DNA of 64,000 nucleotides from Hoeflea phototrophica DFL-43 (GTDB lineage Bacteria > Pseudomonadota > Alphaproteobacteria > Rhizobiales > Rhizobiaceae), in the NCBI RefSeq assembly GCF_000154705.2, contig NZ_CM002917.1, positions 2,853,659 to 2,917,658 of the forward strand, given 5' to 3'. Made by a program: the position numbers and the translations under genes. Shown one piece after another: positions 1 through 9,249 of this stretch (position 1 is its first letter; each line of letters starts with the position of its first letter). Below the pieces are notes generated by a model that did no database searches, was not told the origin of the DNA, and saw only the letters and a program-made list of their open reading frames with translations.

Positions 1-829
1 GCGCGCCAAACAATTCACGCTCCGACACCCGGGCGAGGCTCTCGTCCAGCGCCCGCCTGGCAAAGCCCAGCGCGGCTGCGGCTACCGTCGAGCGAAACAC
101 ATCCAGCACCGACATCGCAATGCGGAACCCGGCACCAGGCGCGCCGATCATCGCCGAGGCTGGAATACGGCAATCGGCGAAGCGGAGCCGCGCCAGCGGA
201 TGCGGCGCAACCACATCAAGCCGTTCGGCAATCTCCAGCCCTGGCGTATCCGCAGGAACGATAAACACAGACAGTCCCTTGGCGCCCGGCGCTTCGCCTG
301 TGCGGGCAAAGACCGTGTAGACATCGGCGATACCGCCATTGGAGATCCATGTTTTCTCGCCGTTGAGAACATAGCCATCGCCATCTCGCGTCGCTGTCAT
401 CGCCATGTTGGCGACATCGGACCCTGAAGCGGGCTCGCTCAAGGCAAATGCCGACAAGGCCTTGCCTTCACGTGTCTGCGACAGCCATTCCAATTTCTGC
501 TCTGCCGTCCCGAACAGCGAGATTGCGCCAGTCCCAAGCCCCTGCATGGCAAAGGCAAAATCTGCCAGCCCGTCGTGCCGCGCCAGCGTTTCGCGCAGAA
601 TGCACAGACTGCGCACATCGATGCGCGAGGTGTCGTCCATTGGATCGACGGCTGTCAGACGAAGCCAGCCGGCATCACCCAGCGCCGAAACCAGCGTCTT
701 GCAGGTGGTGTCGAGATTGGAGTGATCAATATCGCCAAGCGTACAGGCCGCCCAATCATCGGCGCGATCAGCGATATCCCGGTGAACATCGTCAAAGAAT
801 GGCCATTGAAGAAAACTGCGATCCGCCAT
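1..829 (-). CDS. Acyl-CoA dehydrogenase family protein (3' end outside window)
   Basis: This is the N-terminal ~276 residues of a flavin-dependent acyl-CoA dehydrogenase; the stop codon lies before base 1. The frame starts with ATG at 829 and reads [12 protein letters not shown]. It contains the family flavin/substrate motifs [11 protein letters not shown] and KTWISNGG, followed by the middle beta domain and the start of the C-terminal helical domain. Its ATG shares one base with the stop codon of the upstream crotonase gene, so the two are translationally coupled. In this context it probably oxidises an alicyclic or opened-ring acyl-CoA made by the monooxygenase/reductase at 2892-5186. The catalytic glutamate lies outside the window, so an inactive variant cannot be excluded. 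Confidence 0.9.
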   Translation of the reverse strand, partial: MADRSFLQWPFFDDVHRDIADRADDWAACTLGDIDHSNLDTTCKTLVSALGDAGWLRLTAVDPMDDTSRIDVRSLCILRETLARHDGLADFAFAMQGLGTGAISLFGTAEQKLEWLSQTREGKALSAFALSEPASGSDVANMAMTATRDGDGYVLNGEKTWISNGGIADVYTVFARTGEAPGAKGLSVFIVPADTPGLEIAERLDVVAPHPLARLRFADCRIPASAMIGAPGAGFRIAMSVLDVFRSTVAAAALGFARRALDESLARVSERELFGA

Positions 830-1632
830 CAGTTGCCCTCAAACACGGGTTTCTGTTTGGCCGCGAAGGCTTCATAGGCGCGGCGGAAATCCTCGGTCTG
901 CATGCAGATTGCCTGCGCCTGGGCTTCTGCTTCAATCGCCTGCTCAATCCCCATGTTCCATTCCTGGGCGAGCATGGTCTTGGTCATCATGTTGGCGAAG
1001 GTCGGGCCGTCGGCCAGCCTTTGGGCGAGCTTGCGTGCTTCGGCCTCGAGGTCATCAGCACCAACGAGCCTGTTGTAAAACCCCCAGCGCTCGCCCTCTT
1101 CAGCACCCATCGTCCGGCCGGTGTAAAGCAAATCCGCCGCCCGGCCCTGGCCAATGATCCGCGGAAGGATGGCGCAAGCACCCATGTCGCACCCCGCAAG
1201 GCCCACGCGATTGAACAGGAATGCGGTCTTGGCTTCCGGTGTGGCAATGCGCAGATCGCTTGACATGGCGATGATGGCGCCTGCACCAACGCAGATTCCA
1301 TCAACTGCAGCAATGACCGGCTTGCCGCATCCGATGATGGCCTTGATCAGATCGCCGGTCATGCGGGTGAATTCCAAAAGCCCCTTCATGTCCTTGTCGA
1401 GAAGCGGCCCGATAATCTCGAACACATCCCCACCCGAGCAAAAATTACCGCCATTGGATCCGAAGATCACAACCTTCACATCGTCGCGATAGACGAGGGC
1501 ACGAAACCAGTCGCGCAACTCGGCATAGCTTTCAAAGGTCAAAGGGTTCTTGCGTTCGGGCCGGTCGAGCGAAACCTCGGCGATACCGTCGGCCAGGTTG
1601 AGGCGGAAGTGCTGGGGTGTTTCAGACGTCAT
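829..1632 (-). CDS. Enoyl-CoA hydratase/crotonase family protein with atypical active site
   Basis: A 267-residue crotonase-fold protein. ATG at 1632 was chosen because GGGGG lies about 8 bases upstream; an ORF extension begins earlier but overlaps the MarR gene. The oxyanion-hole segments are visible (GGNFCSGGD near residue 63, GICVGAGAI near 113). Neither of the two glutamates of classical enoyl-CoA hydratase is present: the first position is Ile and the second is Arg142. Instead Asp149 lies in [10 protein letters not shown], where I recall the nucleophilic aspartate of 4-chlorobenzoyl-CoA dehalogenase. It may therefore be a ring-cleaving hydrolase or aromatic-CoA-specific hydratase rather than a standard ECH. 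It is fourth in the operon behind a MarR gene (4-base gap) and coupled to the acyl-CoA dehydrogenase. Confidence 0.85.
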   Translation of the reverse strand: MTSETPQHFRLNLADGIAEVSLDRPERKNPLTFESYAELRDWFRALVYRDDVKVVIFGSNGGNFCSGGDVFEIIGPLLDKDMKGLLEFTRMTGDLIKAIIGCGKPVIAAVDGICVGAGAIIAMSSDLRIATPEAKTAFLFNRVGLAGCDMGACAILPRIIGQGRAADLLYTGRTMGAEEGERWGFYNRLVGADDLEAEARKLAQRLADGPTFANMMTKTMLAQEWNMGIEQAIEAEAQAQAICMQTEDFRRAYEAFAAKQKPVFEGN

Positions 1633-1636
1633 CCGA

Positions 1637-2128
1637 TCAGCCCCCTTTCCGACCGCTCTTGCTGGCAATTCGCTCTAGCTGGTCGGACATCCCCTGGATG
1701 TCTCCAACGTCAACGTCCCCGAGCATGGCATCGACCCATTCCTCATGCTTCGCGGCCATTGTGGCAAATTGTTCACGCCCTGCCTGGGTCAGCCGTACCG
1801 TGGTGGCGCGGCGGTCGTTGTCGACGGGCACGCGGATGATTATCCCATCCTCGACCAGGCGGTCGACGATGCCGGTGACGTTGCCATTTGAAACCCTCAG
1901 CACACTCGACAATTCGCTCATCTTGAGCCCGGCCTCGGCGCGATAGAGTGCCGCCATTACATCGAAGCGTGGCAGTGTGGTGTCGAACTCGGTGCGCAGG
2001 GATTCACGCAGTTCCCCTTCCACATGCTTCGTCGCCTTCAGCAGCTTGAGCCAAAGCCGCAGCCGCGCCTTGGACGCTGCCGGATCAGCTGAGCTGTTTT
2101 TGCTGGTTTGCACGGCCTGGTTGTTCAT
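1637..2128 (-). CDS. MarR-family transcriptional regulator
   Basis: A 163-residue winged-helix protein with the MarR layout: N-terminal dimerisation helices, a recognition segment [19 protein letters not shown] near residues 95-113, and a wing with the [10 protein letters not shown] signature. It overlaps the SDR stop by ATGA and sits inside the catabolic operon, which suggests control by an aromatic acid or CoA-thioester ligand. MarR proteins regulate bacterial auxin (iac/iad) and aromatic degradation clusters; that link is family knowledge. Which promoter it binds is unknown. The 5187-5260 region upstream of the monooxygenase gene is the obvious candidate. Confidence 0.9.
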   Translation of the reverse strand: MNNQAVQTSKNSSADPAASKARLRLWLKLLKATKHVEGELRESLRTEFDTTLPRFDVMAALYRAEAGLKMSELSSVLRVSNGNVTGIVDRLVEDGIIIRVPVDNDRRATTVRLTQAGREQFATMAAKHEEWVDAMLGDVDVGDIQGMSDQLERIASKSGRKGG

Positions 2129-2889
2129 TGTGTTTCCCCTCCTGATAGCGAGATCGCCTGCCCGGTCATCGAAGCTGCCGCATCACTGGATAGCCAGATC
2201 GCGGTTTCGGCGATCTCCTCCGGCTGAATGAAGCGGTCTTGCGGATTGACGCTGCGCAACGAGGCTTCGGCCTCCTCCCGGCTGCGTCCGGTTTTCTCAA
2301 CGATGTTGTCAATGGATTTTGCAAGCATCGGTGTCTCGGTGAATCCGGGACAAATGGCGTTCACTGTCACCCCGGTGCGGGCGAGCTCTTGGCCGAGACT
2401 GCGCACCAGACCGACCACTCCATGCTTGGCTGCGCAATAGCCGCTGACATAGCTGTAGCCCTTCAGACCTGCGGTCGAGGCAACGGCGATCAGCCTGCCT
2501 GGAGTTTTTGGATTCATTTTGGCAAGACAGACCTGAAAAGTATTGAAAACACCTGTCAAATTGACATCAACCATAGCCTGAAACTGGTCGGCGCTTGTGC
2601 GCAGGAAAGGCGCGCTCTCTGCCGATCCGGCATTGGCGATCACAATGGTCGGTGCCCCGTTTTTCTCCACGGCCTGGGCGATTGCAACCTCGAGGCCGGC
2701 ATGGTCTGTGACGTCGCCGCAGACAGCGAATATCCTGTCAGACTGCACTGCCACCGCTTCAAGCGGTGCAAGCCGCCGCCCCAGCGCCGTGACCCGCGCG
2801 CCCTTCAGCGCAAAGGCCAGGGCAATGGCTTCGCCGGCACCAGATCCGGCGCCCGTCACAACCACGTGCTGCCCGATCATGTCCGCCAT
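2125..2889 (-). CDS. SDR family NAD(P)-dependent oxidoreductase
   Basis: A 254-residue classical short-chain dehydrogenase. Visible motifs are the cofactor loop TGAGSGAG (residues ~12-19), NAG in strand 4, a catalytic Ser in the VASTAG segment, YCAAK as the YxxxK pair, and a PG segment after it. The ATG at 2889 follows the monooxygenase stop by 2 bases, and the stop overlaps the MarR start. It is probably the hydroxyacyl- or oxo-cyclohexenyl-CoA dehydrogenase of the 2-aminobenzoyl-CoA branch. Substrate assignment is by neighbourhood only. Confidence 0.88.
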   Translation of the reverse strand: MADMIGQHVVVTGAGSGAGEAIALAFALKGARVTALGRRLAPLEAVAVQSDRIFAVCGDVTDHAGLEVAIAQAVEKNGAPTIVIANAGSAESAPFLRTSADQFQAMVDVNLTGVFNTFQVCLAKMNPKTPGRLIAVASTAGLKGYSYVSGYCAAKHGVVGLVRSLGQELARTGVTVNAICPGFTETPMLAKSIDNIVEKTGRSREEAEASLRSVNPQDRFIQPEEIAETAIWLSSDAAASMTGQAISLSGGETQ

Positions 2890-2891
2890 GA

Positions 2892-5186
2892 TTACACCTT
2901 TTCCAATGTGGCATCGGCACGTTCAGCCAGCCGCCACATCTGGTCCCGGCCAGGATGATAGGGAGCAGGCCACGCCTCGTCGCGATCACCCAGCGTGCTC
3001 GCCGCATGCAACGTCCAGTAGGGGTTGGCGAGATGCGGCCTAGCAAGGCAAACCAGGTCGGCCCGGCCCGCCATCAGGATCGAATTGACGTGATCCGGCT
3101 CATAGATATTGCCCACAGCCATGGTTGCCATTTCCGCCTCGTTGCGGATCCGGTCGGCAAACGGGGTCTGGAACATACGCCCGTAAACCGGCTTCGCCTG
3201 CTTTGAGGTCTGACCTGCAGACACGTCGCAAATATCGACCCCCGCATGCTTGAGCATAAGCGCGATCTCGACAGCCTCCTGCGGGGTGACACCATCGTCA
3301 CCGACCCAGTCATTGGCCGAAATGCGCACCGCGATCGGCTTGTGCTGCGGCCAGACTTCACGCATCGCCTTGTAGACCTCCAGCGGATAGCGCATCCGGT
3401 TTTCAAGGCTGCCGCCATACTCATCCGTGCGGTGGTTGGTCAGCGGCGTAATGAAAGACGACAACAGATAGCCGTGCGCCATGTGAACTTCGATCATGTC
3501 AAACCCGGCCCGGTCGGCCATCTCGGCTGCAGCGACAAATTGCGCCCGCACCAGATCCATGTCCTCAAGCGTCATCGCCTTGGGCACCTGATTGTCCTTT
3601 GACCAGGCCACATCAGACGCAGCCAGCAGAGGCCAATTGCCAGATTTGAGCGGCGCATCCATGATTTCCCAGCCAAGCTGTGTCGATCCCTTGGCGCCCG
3701 CATGGCCGATCTGCATACAGACCTTGGCCTCACTCTCGCTGTGAATGAAATCAACCATCCGCTTCCAGGCAACCTCGTGCTCGGGAGCATAGAGGCCCGG
3801 ACATCCGGGCGTGATCCGGCCTTCCGCCGAAACGCAGGTCATCTCGGTGTAGACAAGGCCGGCACCACCCTTTGCGCGCTCGCCGTAATGCACCAGATGC
3901 CAATCGGTCGGACAGCCGTCCACAGCCTTGTACTGCGCCATGGGCGACACCACGATGCGGTTCTTGAGCTCCATCTCACGCAATTTGTATGGCGCGAACA
4001 TCGGCCGCCTGACCGGCGCATTGCCGGGCACGCCTGCCTGCATCTGGAACCAGCGCTCGGCACCTTCCAGCCATTCAGGATCGCGCAGGCGCAGGTTTTC
4101 ATGGCTTATGCGCTGCGATCGGGTGAGAAGCGAGTAATTGAACTGCACCGGATCGAGATCGAGATAGCGCTCCACCTCTTCGAACCATTCGAGGCTGTTG
4201 CGTGCCGCCGACTGCAGCCGGAGAACCTCGAGACGGCGTTCGTCCTCATATTTCGCAAAGGCGGATTCGAGCGTCGGTTCGGAATGGAGATAGTTCGCCA
4301 GCGCGATCGCACTTTCGAGCGCCAGCTTGGTGCCTGAACCAATCGAAAAATGCGCAGTCGCTGCGGCATCACCCATGAGCACGATGTTGTCATAGCTCCA
4401 GCGCTCGCACAGCACCCGCGGGAACTTGATCCAGGCCGAACCCCGGATGTGGTTGGCATTTGTCATCAGGCTGTGACCGCCCAGATGCTCGGCAAAAACC
4501 TTCTCGCACACGGCGATGGTCTCCTGCTGGCTCATCTCGCCAAAACCGAAATTGTCAAAAGTCTCCGGGGTGCATTCCACGATGAAGGTCGCGGTCTCAT
4601 CGTCAAATTGATAGGCGTGAGCCCAGAGCCAACCCTTGTCCGTTTCCTCAAAGATGAAGGTGAAGGCATCGTCGAACTTCTGATGCGTGCCCAGCCAGAC
4701 GAATTCGCATTTGCGAACATCGACTTCCGGCTTGAACTTGTCGGCCATTTCGGTTCGGGTGAGTGAGTTCAAGCCGTCCGAGGCGACAACCAGATCATAG
4801 TCCTTGGCATAGTCACTGGCTTTGCCGAACTGGGTTTCAAAGCGCAGTTCGACTCCGAGTTCTCGGGCACGTTCCTGCAGCAGCAGGAGTAGCTTTTTCC
4901 GGCCAATGCCGCAAAATCCGTGACCGGTCGACACGGTTTTGGACCCTTTGAAAAGAACGGCAATGTCGTCCCAATAGGCAAAATGCCCACGGATAGCAGC
5001 AGCGCTCTCCACATCGTTCTCGGCGAGATTGTCGAGCGTTTCGTCTGAGAGCACTACACCCCAGCCGAAGGTGTCGTCGGCACGATTGCGTTCGATAACC
5101 ACCACCTCATGCGAGGGGTCGCGAAGCTTCATCGAGATCGCAAAATAGAGACCGGCTGGGCCACCACCCAAACAAACGATTTTCAT
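2892..5186 (-). CDS. 2-aminobenzoyl-CoA monooxygenase/reductase-like fusion (FAD monooxygenase + Old Yellow Enzyme)
   Basis: A 764-residue two-domain flavoenzyme. The N-terminal ~380 residues are an FAD monooxygenase of the salicylate hydroxylase type ([10 protein letters not shown] near residue 7, [21 protein letters not shown] near 270). The C-terminal ~370 residues are an Old Yellow Enzyme-type FMN barrel ([20 protein letters not shown], then [31 protein letters not shown]). This domain order and length match 2-aminobenzoyl-CoA monooxygenase/reductase of Azoarcus; databases often call it bifunctional salicylyl-CoA 5-hydroxylase/oxidoreductase. The enzyme hydroxylates the CoA-activated ring and then reduces it, which dearomatises it. 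It is the first gene of a tight operon with an SDR, MarR, crotonase and acyl-CoA dehydrogenase. No benzoate- or anthranilate-CoA ligase is present in the window. Confidence 0.9.
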   Translation of the reverse strand: MKIVCLGGGPAGLYFAISMKLRDPSHEVVVIERNRADDTFGWGVVLSDETLDNLAENDVESAAAIRGHFAYWDDIAVLFKGSKTVSTGHGFCGIGRKKLLLLLQERARELGVELRFETQFGKASDYAKDYDLVVASDGLNSLTRTEMADKFKPEVDVRKCEFVWLGTHQKFDDAFTFIFEETDKGWLWAHAYQFDDETATFIVECTPETFDNFGFGEMSQQETIAVCEKVFAEHLGGHSLMTNANHIRGSAWIKFPRVLCERWSYDNIVLMGDAAATAHFSIGSGTKLALESAIALANYLHSEPTLESAFAKYEDERRLEVLRLQSAARNSLEWFEEVERYLDLDPVQFNYSLLTRSQRISHENLRLRDPEWLEGAERWFQMQAGVPGNAPVRRPMFAPYKLREMELKNRIVVSPMAQYKAVDGCPTDWHLVHYGERAKGGAGLVYTEMTCVSAEGRITPGCPGLYAPEHEVAWKRMVDFIHSESEAKVCMQIGHAGAKGSTQLGWEIMDAPLKSGNWPLLAASDVAWSKDNQVPKAMTLEDMDLVRAQFVAAAEMADRAGFDMIEVHMAHGYLLSSFITPLTNHRTDEYGGSLENRMRYPLEVYKAMREVWPQHKPIAVRISANDWVGDDGVTPQEAVEIALMLKHAGVDICDVSAGQTSKQAKPVYGRMFQTPFADRIRNEAEMATMAVGNIYEPDHVNSILMAGRADLVCLARPHLANPYWTLHAASTLGDRDEAWPAPYHPGRDQMWRLAERADATLEKV

Positions 5187-5336
5187 CTTCCGCGCCTCCT
5201 GAGTGATTTCCGTATAACCTAACCTTACGCTCGATGGATATTATTTCAAGCATAAAATGTTTACGTCACAAGAAACCCACAGGCTCACACTGCGGCAGTC
5301 TTTCCGGTTCTCATCACCGGCTGCCGGCCCGTGCCA
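5187..5336 (-). promoter_or_regulatory. Probable promoter region of the monooxygenase operon
   Basis: AT-rich 150-bp gap upstream of the 2892-5186 gene. Around 5240-5258 lies an imperfect dyad, ATTATTTC then AGCATAAAAT, in the size range of a MarR operator. The similarity to the AT-rich dyad at 12,400-12,425 is weak and by eye only. Confidence 0.35.
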
Positions 5337-5579
5337 TCAGACGAACTTCGACGACGCGCCAAGAACCTTGGTGGGGCGCAAGATACCATCTTGTGTGGTC
5401 ATGAAGCCGGGCGAGCAGCGCAGGATCGCCCCGCACGCATCATTCGTTGATCCCCAGCACCGCGCAAATTCCCCAAACACCGCATTGAAGGCCTTCGCCT
5501 TTCCGGGATACTGACCGGTCGAGTGATAGAGCAGATAGCCCGATCCATCTTCGCCGGTCGGACTGCCTGTTGCTGACAT
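5337..5579 (-). CDS. Short unrecognised ORF, possibly a gene remnant
   Basis: An 80-residue frame starting at ATG 5579 (15 residues longer if the upstream ATG at 5624 is used). It lies between the last ABC ATPase gene and the monooxygenase gene on the same strand. The protein begins GYLLYHSTGQYPGKAKAF after a short Gly-rich leader and has three cysteines. It looks like a real coding segment rather than a shadow, because nothing else occupies this stretch, but it matches no full domain I know. It could be the N-terminal relic of a larger enzyme or a small protein. There is no strong ribosome-binding site. Confidence 0.35.
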   Translation of the reverse strand: MSATGSPTGEDGSGYLLYHSTGQYPGKAKAFNAVFGEFARCWGSTNDACGAILRCSPGFMTTQDGILRPTKVLGASSKFV

Positions 5580-5657
5580 TATGGCCTGCTCAGACAGGTG
5601 AGGTCCTGTTTTTATTGCCGCCATATCATGAGAAAGCGGCGAAGGAAGTCGCGCCGC

Positions 5658-6467
5658 CTACCAGTTTGCCTGGTCCGGGTCCGGCAGCGGAATGGCGTCC
5701 ATCAGTTCACGGGTATAGTCCGATTTCGGTGACGCAAAAAGTTCGTCCGTATTTGCAAATTCTGCGATCTCTCCCCGGTTGAGCACCATCACCCGGTCGC
5801 AGAGCCGCCGGATCACCGACAGATCGTGGCTGATGAACGCAAGCGTCAGCCCCAGTTCCTTGACCAGCGATCCGAGCACATTGAGCACCTGCGCCTGCGA
5901 CGATACATCCAGCCCGGACACGATCTCGTCTGCCAGAATAAATTCCGGCTTCAGCGCAATTGCGCGCGCAATGCCGACCCTCTGGCGCTGCCCGCCCGAC
6001 AGCTCGTGCGGATAGCGGCTCTTGAACGAGCGCGGCAGACCGACATGATCAAGCGCGTCATCAATCCGGCCGTCAATTCCGTCGAAGCCATGCAGGGCGA
6101 GCGGATCGGCGATGATCGCCCCCACCCGGCGGCGGGGATTGAGCGATGACATCGGGTCCTGAAAGATCATCTGCATCTGCCGCCGGATCGGCCTGAGCTC
6201 GTCCTCGCCAAGATGGGTGATGTCCCGGCCGTCAAACCGGATTGTTCCGTTTGTCGGTTCGATCAGCCGCAAGAGCGCCCGGCCAAGCGTCGATTTGCCA
6301 GACCCCGAACCGCCGACGATCCCAAGCACAGTACCCCGGGTGATTTCCAGATTGATCCCCTTCAGAATAGAGATCAACGGGGCGCGTCCGAAAACCGGTT
6401 TCGCCGCCATGTCGGGCAGCGCCACTTCCAGTGACGCGATCGAAAAAATACTGTCGTCAAGCGCCAT
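5658..6467 (-). CDS. Oligopeptide-type ABC transporter ATP-binding protein (OppF-like)
   Basis: A 269-residue single ATPase domain with Walker A GIVGGSGSGKST, signature LSGGQRQRVGIARA, Walker B FILADEIVSGLD and H-loop FISHD. ATG at 6467 overlaps the previous ATPase gene by 11 bases. It is the fifth and last gene of the importer operon that begins with the solute-binding protein at 9250-10779. It energises uptake of the compound handled by the neighbouring catabolic genes (inferred). The start is uncertain by a few codons, since the frame extends upstream. Confidence 0.92.
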   Translation of the reverse strand: MALDDSIFSIASLEVALPDMAAKPVFGRAPLISILKGINLEITRGTVLGIVGGSGSGKSTLGRALLRLIEPTNGTIRFDGRDITHLGEDELRPIRRQMQMIFQDPMSSLNPRRRVGAIIADPLALHGFDGIDGRIDDALDHVGLPRSFKSRYPHELSGGQRQRVGIARAIALKPEFILADEIVSGLDVSSQAQVLNVLGSLVKELGLTLAFISHDLSVIRRLCDRVMVLNRGEIAEFANTDELFASPKSDYTRELMDAIPLPDPDQANW

Positions 6468-7335
6468 GACGCCACTCCCGGTCAGCAGCCAGAACTTCCG
6501 CACTCACCTGCTCAATCACCGCCTCGTCCACCGGAACCAGCGACGCATCCGGATCGGTGTATTTCGGCGTCGCGGCCAGCAAAGCCCGCGAATAGGCGTG
6601 CTTCGGCTCCTTGAAAAAATCCGGAACGGTCGAACTCTCGACGATCATGCCACCATACAGCACCGACATCCGCTGGCAAACCTTGGACACAACACCAAGA
6701 TCGTGGGTGACGAACACCATTGCGGTGGAATGACGTTGCTGCAGCTCGCGGATCAGGCGCAGGATCTGCTTCTGAACCGTGACATCCAGCGCCGTGGTCG
6801 GCTCGTCCGCTATCACCAGCTTCGGATTGGCTGCAAAGGCCGAGGCGATCAGAACCCGCTGGCGCATGCCGCCCGAAAGCTCGTGCGGATAGCTGCGCAT
6901 CACCCGCTCTGGATTGTCGATATGCACCTCGTCGAGCAGTTCCAGCGCCCGCACCCGCGCATCGGACCTGGTCCAGCCCAGAATATCGACAAGCCGGTTG
7001 GTGACCTGCGGCTCGATCCGCCGTGAGGGGTTGAGAGCCGTCAACGGATCCTGCGGAATCAGCGCCGCCGTGGCGCCGATAAACCGCCGCCGGTCGGCAG
7101 GCCGCATCTTCTCGAGATTCTGGCCGTCAAGCACGATGCTTCCCTCGACAATCTCGATTGCCATCGGAAGAATGCCAAGGATTGCCTTGCCGATCATGCT
7201 TTTGCCGGCCCCGCTCTCGCCCACGAGCCCAAGCACTTCACCGGTATCGATGGACAGCGAGACCGAGCGCAGCACTCGCTGCTCAAAGCCCGCCAACATG
7301 CACGACAGATTATCGACTGTCAGAAACCCACTCAT
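6457..7335 (-). CDS. Oligopeptide-type ABC transporter ATP-binding protein (OppD-like)
   Basis: A 292-residue ATPase domain: Walker [15 protein letters not shown]-loop [14 protein letters not shown], signature [14 protein letters not shown], Walker [15 protein letters not shown] and H-loop FVTHD. ATG at 7335 overlaps the permease stop (ATGA). The C-terminal ~30 residues include the extension usual for OppD-type subunits. It pairs with the 5658-6467 ATPase to form the asymmetric ATPase dimer of a Dpp/Opp-class importer. Confidence 0.92.
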   Translation of the reverse strand: MSGFLTVDNLSCMLAGFEQRVLRSVSLSIDTGEVLGLVGESGAGKSMIGKAILGILPMAIEIVEGSIVLDGQNLEKMRPADRRRFIGATAALIPQDPLTALNPSRRIEPQVTNRLVDILGWTRSDARVRALELLDEVHIDNPERVMRSYPHELSGGMRQRVLIASAFAANPKLVIADEPTTALDVTVQKQILRLIRELQQRHSTAMVFVTHDLGVVSKVCQRMSVLYGGMIVESSTVPDFFKEPKHAYSRALLAATPKYTDPDASLVPVDEAVIEQVSAEVLAADREWRHGA

Positions 7336-8183
7336 CGCAGCACCGGATCGTAACGGTCCTTGAGACCCTCGCCAAACTGGCTGAAGGACAGAACAGTGAG
7401 AAACAGGACACCCAGCGGAAAGGCGAGCACCCACCAGGCCTGGTAGATCGAGGTCCGCCCCTCGGCGATCATTCCGCCCCAGGTCGGCGCGTCGGTTGAA
7501 ATCGACAGGTTCACGAAGGACAGGATCGCCTCGACGATCACCGCGATGCCCATCTCCAGCGTCAGCAACGCCACGATGGTCGGCAGGACATTGGGCAGGA
7601 TCTCGCGCCACAGGATATCCATCCGCGGCCGCCCGGCCACCACCGCGCTTGACACATAATCCATCGCCGACTGGTTCATTGCCTCGGCGCGCACCACCCG
7701 GCAGAACCGGGTCCAGTCAATCACCACGATCGCGATGATGATCGAGGTCAACCCGGTGCCCAGAACCGCAATCAGCAAAATGGCGAACAGCACCGGCGGA
7801 AACGCCATCCAGATCTCGACCAGCCGCGAGATCACGACATCGACCCAGCCGCGCATATAGCCGGCGAGCAGCCCAAGCAGGGAGCCGACAAGCGCCGTCG
7901 CAAGACCTGCCACCAGCGCCACCGAAAACGCGATACGCGCGCCATGCATGATGCGCGAGAGCACATCGCGCCCCAGGCTGTCGGTGCCGAGCAGGTAGGC
8001 CGGATCGGCCCCATCGACCCAGAAAGGCGGCAGCCGCCCGGCAAAAAGATCCTGCGCCAGCGGATCATGCGGGCTGATCAAAGGCGCAAACAGCGCCAGC
8101 AGTGCCATCAGGCCAAGCCAAAGGCCTGACATCCACAAACGCGCGCCTGCGCGCCGTTTGACTGCTCCGCGGCCATCAAGCAT
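7332..8183 (-). CDS. ABC transporter permease (DppC-like)
   Basis: A 283-residue inner-membrane permease. It has a first hydrophobic segment at about residues 20-40, the DppC-type periplasmic sequence LLGTDSLGRDVLSRIMHGAR, several further membrane spans, and a cytoplasmic coupling loop (AEAMNQSAMDYVSSAVVAGR...ILWREILPN) that contacts the ATPases. ATG at 8183 overlaps the upstream permease gene by 8 bases. It is the second permease of the importer operon. Confidence 0.92.
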   Translation of the reverse strand: MLDGRGAVKRRAGARLWMSGLWLGLMALLALFAPLISPHDPLAQDLFAGRLPPFWVDGADPAYLLGTDSLGRDVLSRIMHGARIAFSVALVAGLATALVGSLLGLLAGYMRGWVDVVISRLVEIWMAFPPVLFAILLIAVLGTGLTSIIIAIVVIDWTRFCRVVRAEAMNQSAMDYVSSAVVAGRPRMDILWREILPNVLPTIVALLTLEMGIAVIVEAILSFVNLSISTDAPTWGGMIAEGRTSIYQAWWVLAFPLGVLFLTVLSFSQFGEGLKDRYDPVLR

Positions 8184-9186
8184 GGCGCAGCCTCGGATTG
8201 AGCAGCGCATAGGTCATGTCGACGATCAGATTGATCACCGTGAACAGCAGCGCAAACATGATGACGATACCCTGAATCAGGGGCAGATCCCGGTTGATCA
8301 CGGCGTCAATCGCCATGTTGCCGAGCCCCTCGTAAGAAAACAGCCGCTCGATGATCACCGTGCCCCCGATCAGGAAGGTGAACTGCACCCCGATCAGCGT
8401 CAGCGTTGGCAATACCGCATTGGGCAGCGCTTCCGAGACGATGACATGATTTTCACCGTAGCCCTTTGTCCGCGACAGCGTGACATAATCGAGATGCATG
8501 GTTTCCTTGAGCGATTGCTTGAGCAACTGGCTGATGATGGCGGCCAGCGGAATCGCCAGCGCCAAGGCCGGCATGAACATATGCTTGAGCAAATCCCACC
8601 AGAGATCGAAGCGCAGCCGGAACAGGCTTTCAAACACATAGAATTGGGTGACGAAGGGCAGGTCCAGCGACGGCGAGATCCGGCCCGAGATATGAAAAAC
8701 TGGCATCAGCACGCCAAACAGAACGATCAGGATCAGCGCCCAGAGGAAATCCGGAATCGAAAGCCCCACACCATTGGCCACATCGATCGCCGTTTCGGTC
8801 CGCGTCGCCCGGTAGCGAACGCCAGCCAGCGCCATCGTACCGCCGATCACCACTGCAATCACAAGCGCGAAAATGGCCAGTTCCAGCGTCGCCGGCAGCC
8901 GCCCCAGCACCAGCGGCATCACCGGCTGGCGCAGCGAGATAGACGTGCCGAAGTCACCCTGGAAAACGCCACTCAGCCAGATCACGAATTGCTCGAAGAT
9001 CGATTTGTCCAGACCATAAAGCGCCGTAAGCCTGGCGATGTCATCGTCCGTGGCACCGGGCGGCAACATCATCGCAATCGGATTGCCCGGCACCACGCGA
9101 ATGACGAAAAACACCACGATCGCAGCCCCGATCAGGGTCACGGACATGGTCGCCAAGCGCAGCAGGATTGCACGCAACAATTTCAA
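8176..9186 (-). CDS. ABC transporter permease (DppB-like), probable TTG start
   Basis: A 336-residue permease with the DppB features: N-terminal span, PGNPIAMMLPPGATDDDIARL near residue 30-50, and a coupling loop near residues 220-245 (LDYVTLSRTKGYGENHVIVSEALPN). An ATG at 9216 is in frame but lies inside an intercistronic hairpin and has no properly spaced ribosome-binding site. TTG at 9186 has CAGGAAG at good distance and gives the usual family length, so I prefer it. It follows the solute-binding protein gene. Confidence 0.88.
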   Translation of the reverse strand: MKLLRAILLRLATMSVTLIGAAIVVFFVIRVVPGNPIAMMLPPGATDDDIARLTALYGLDKSIFEQFVIWLSGVFQGDFGTSISLRQPVMPLVLGRLPATLELAIFALVIAVVIGGTMALAGVRYRATRTETAIDVANGVGLSIPDFLWALILIVLFGVLMPVFHISGRISPSLDLPFVTQFYVFESLFRLRFDLWWDLLKHMFMPALALAIPLAAIISQLLKQSLKETMHLDYVTLSRTKGYGENHVIVSEALPNAVLPTLTLIGVQFTFLIGGTVIIERLFSYEGLGNMAIDAVINRDLPLIQGIVIMFALLFTVINLIVDMTYALLNPRLRHA

Positions 9187-9207
9187 AACAAATGCTTCCT
9201 GAAATGC

Positions 9208-9234
9208 GGCCGCCATCCTTTACGGACGGCGGCC
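9208..9234 (-). terminator. Intercistronic stem-loop after the solute-binding protein gene
   Basis: Arms GGCCGCCATCC (9208-9218) and GGACGGCGGCC (9224-9234) pair except for one G-U-type position around a TTTAC loop. There is no T run. It probably stabilises or attenuates the messenger so that the binding protein is made in excess over the membrane subunits. Confidence 0.6.
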
Positions 9235-9249
9235 AATGCTTTGCGAGGC

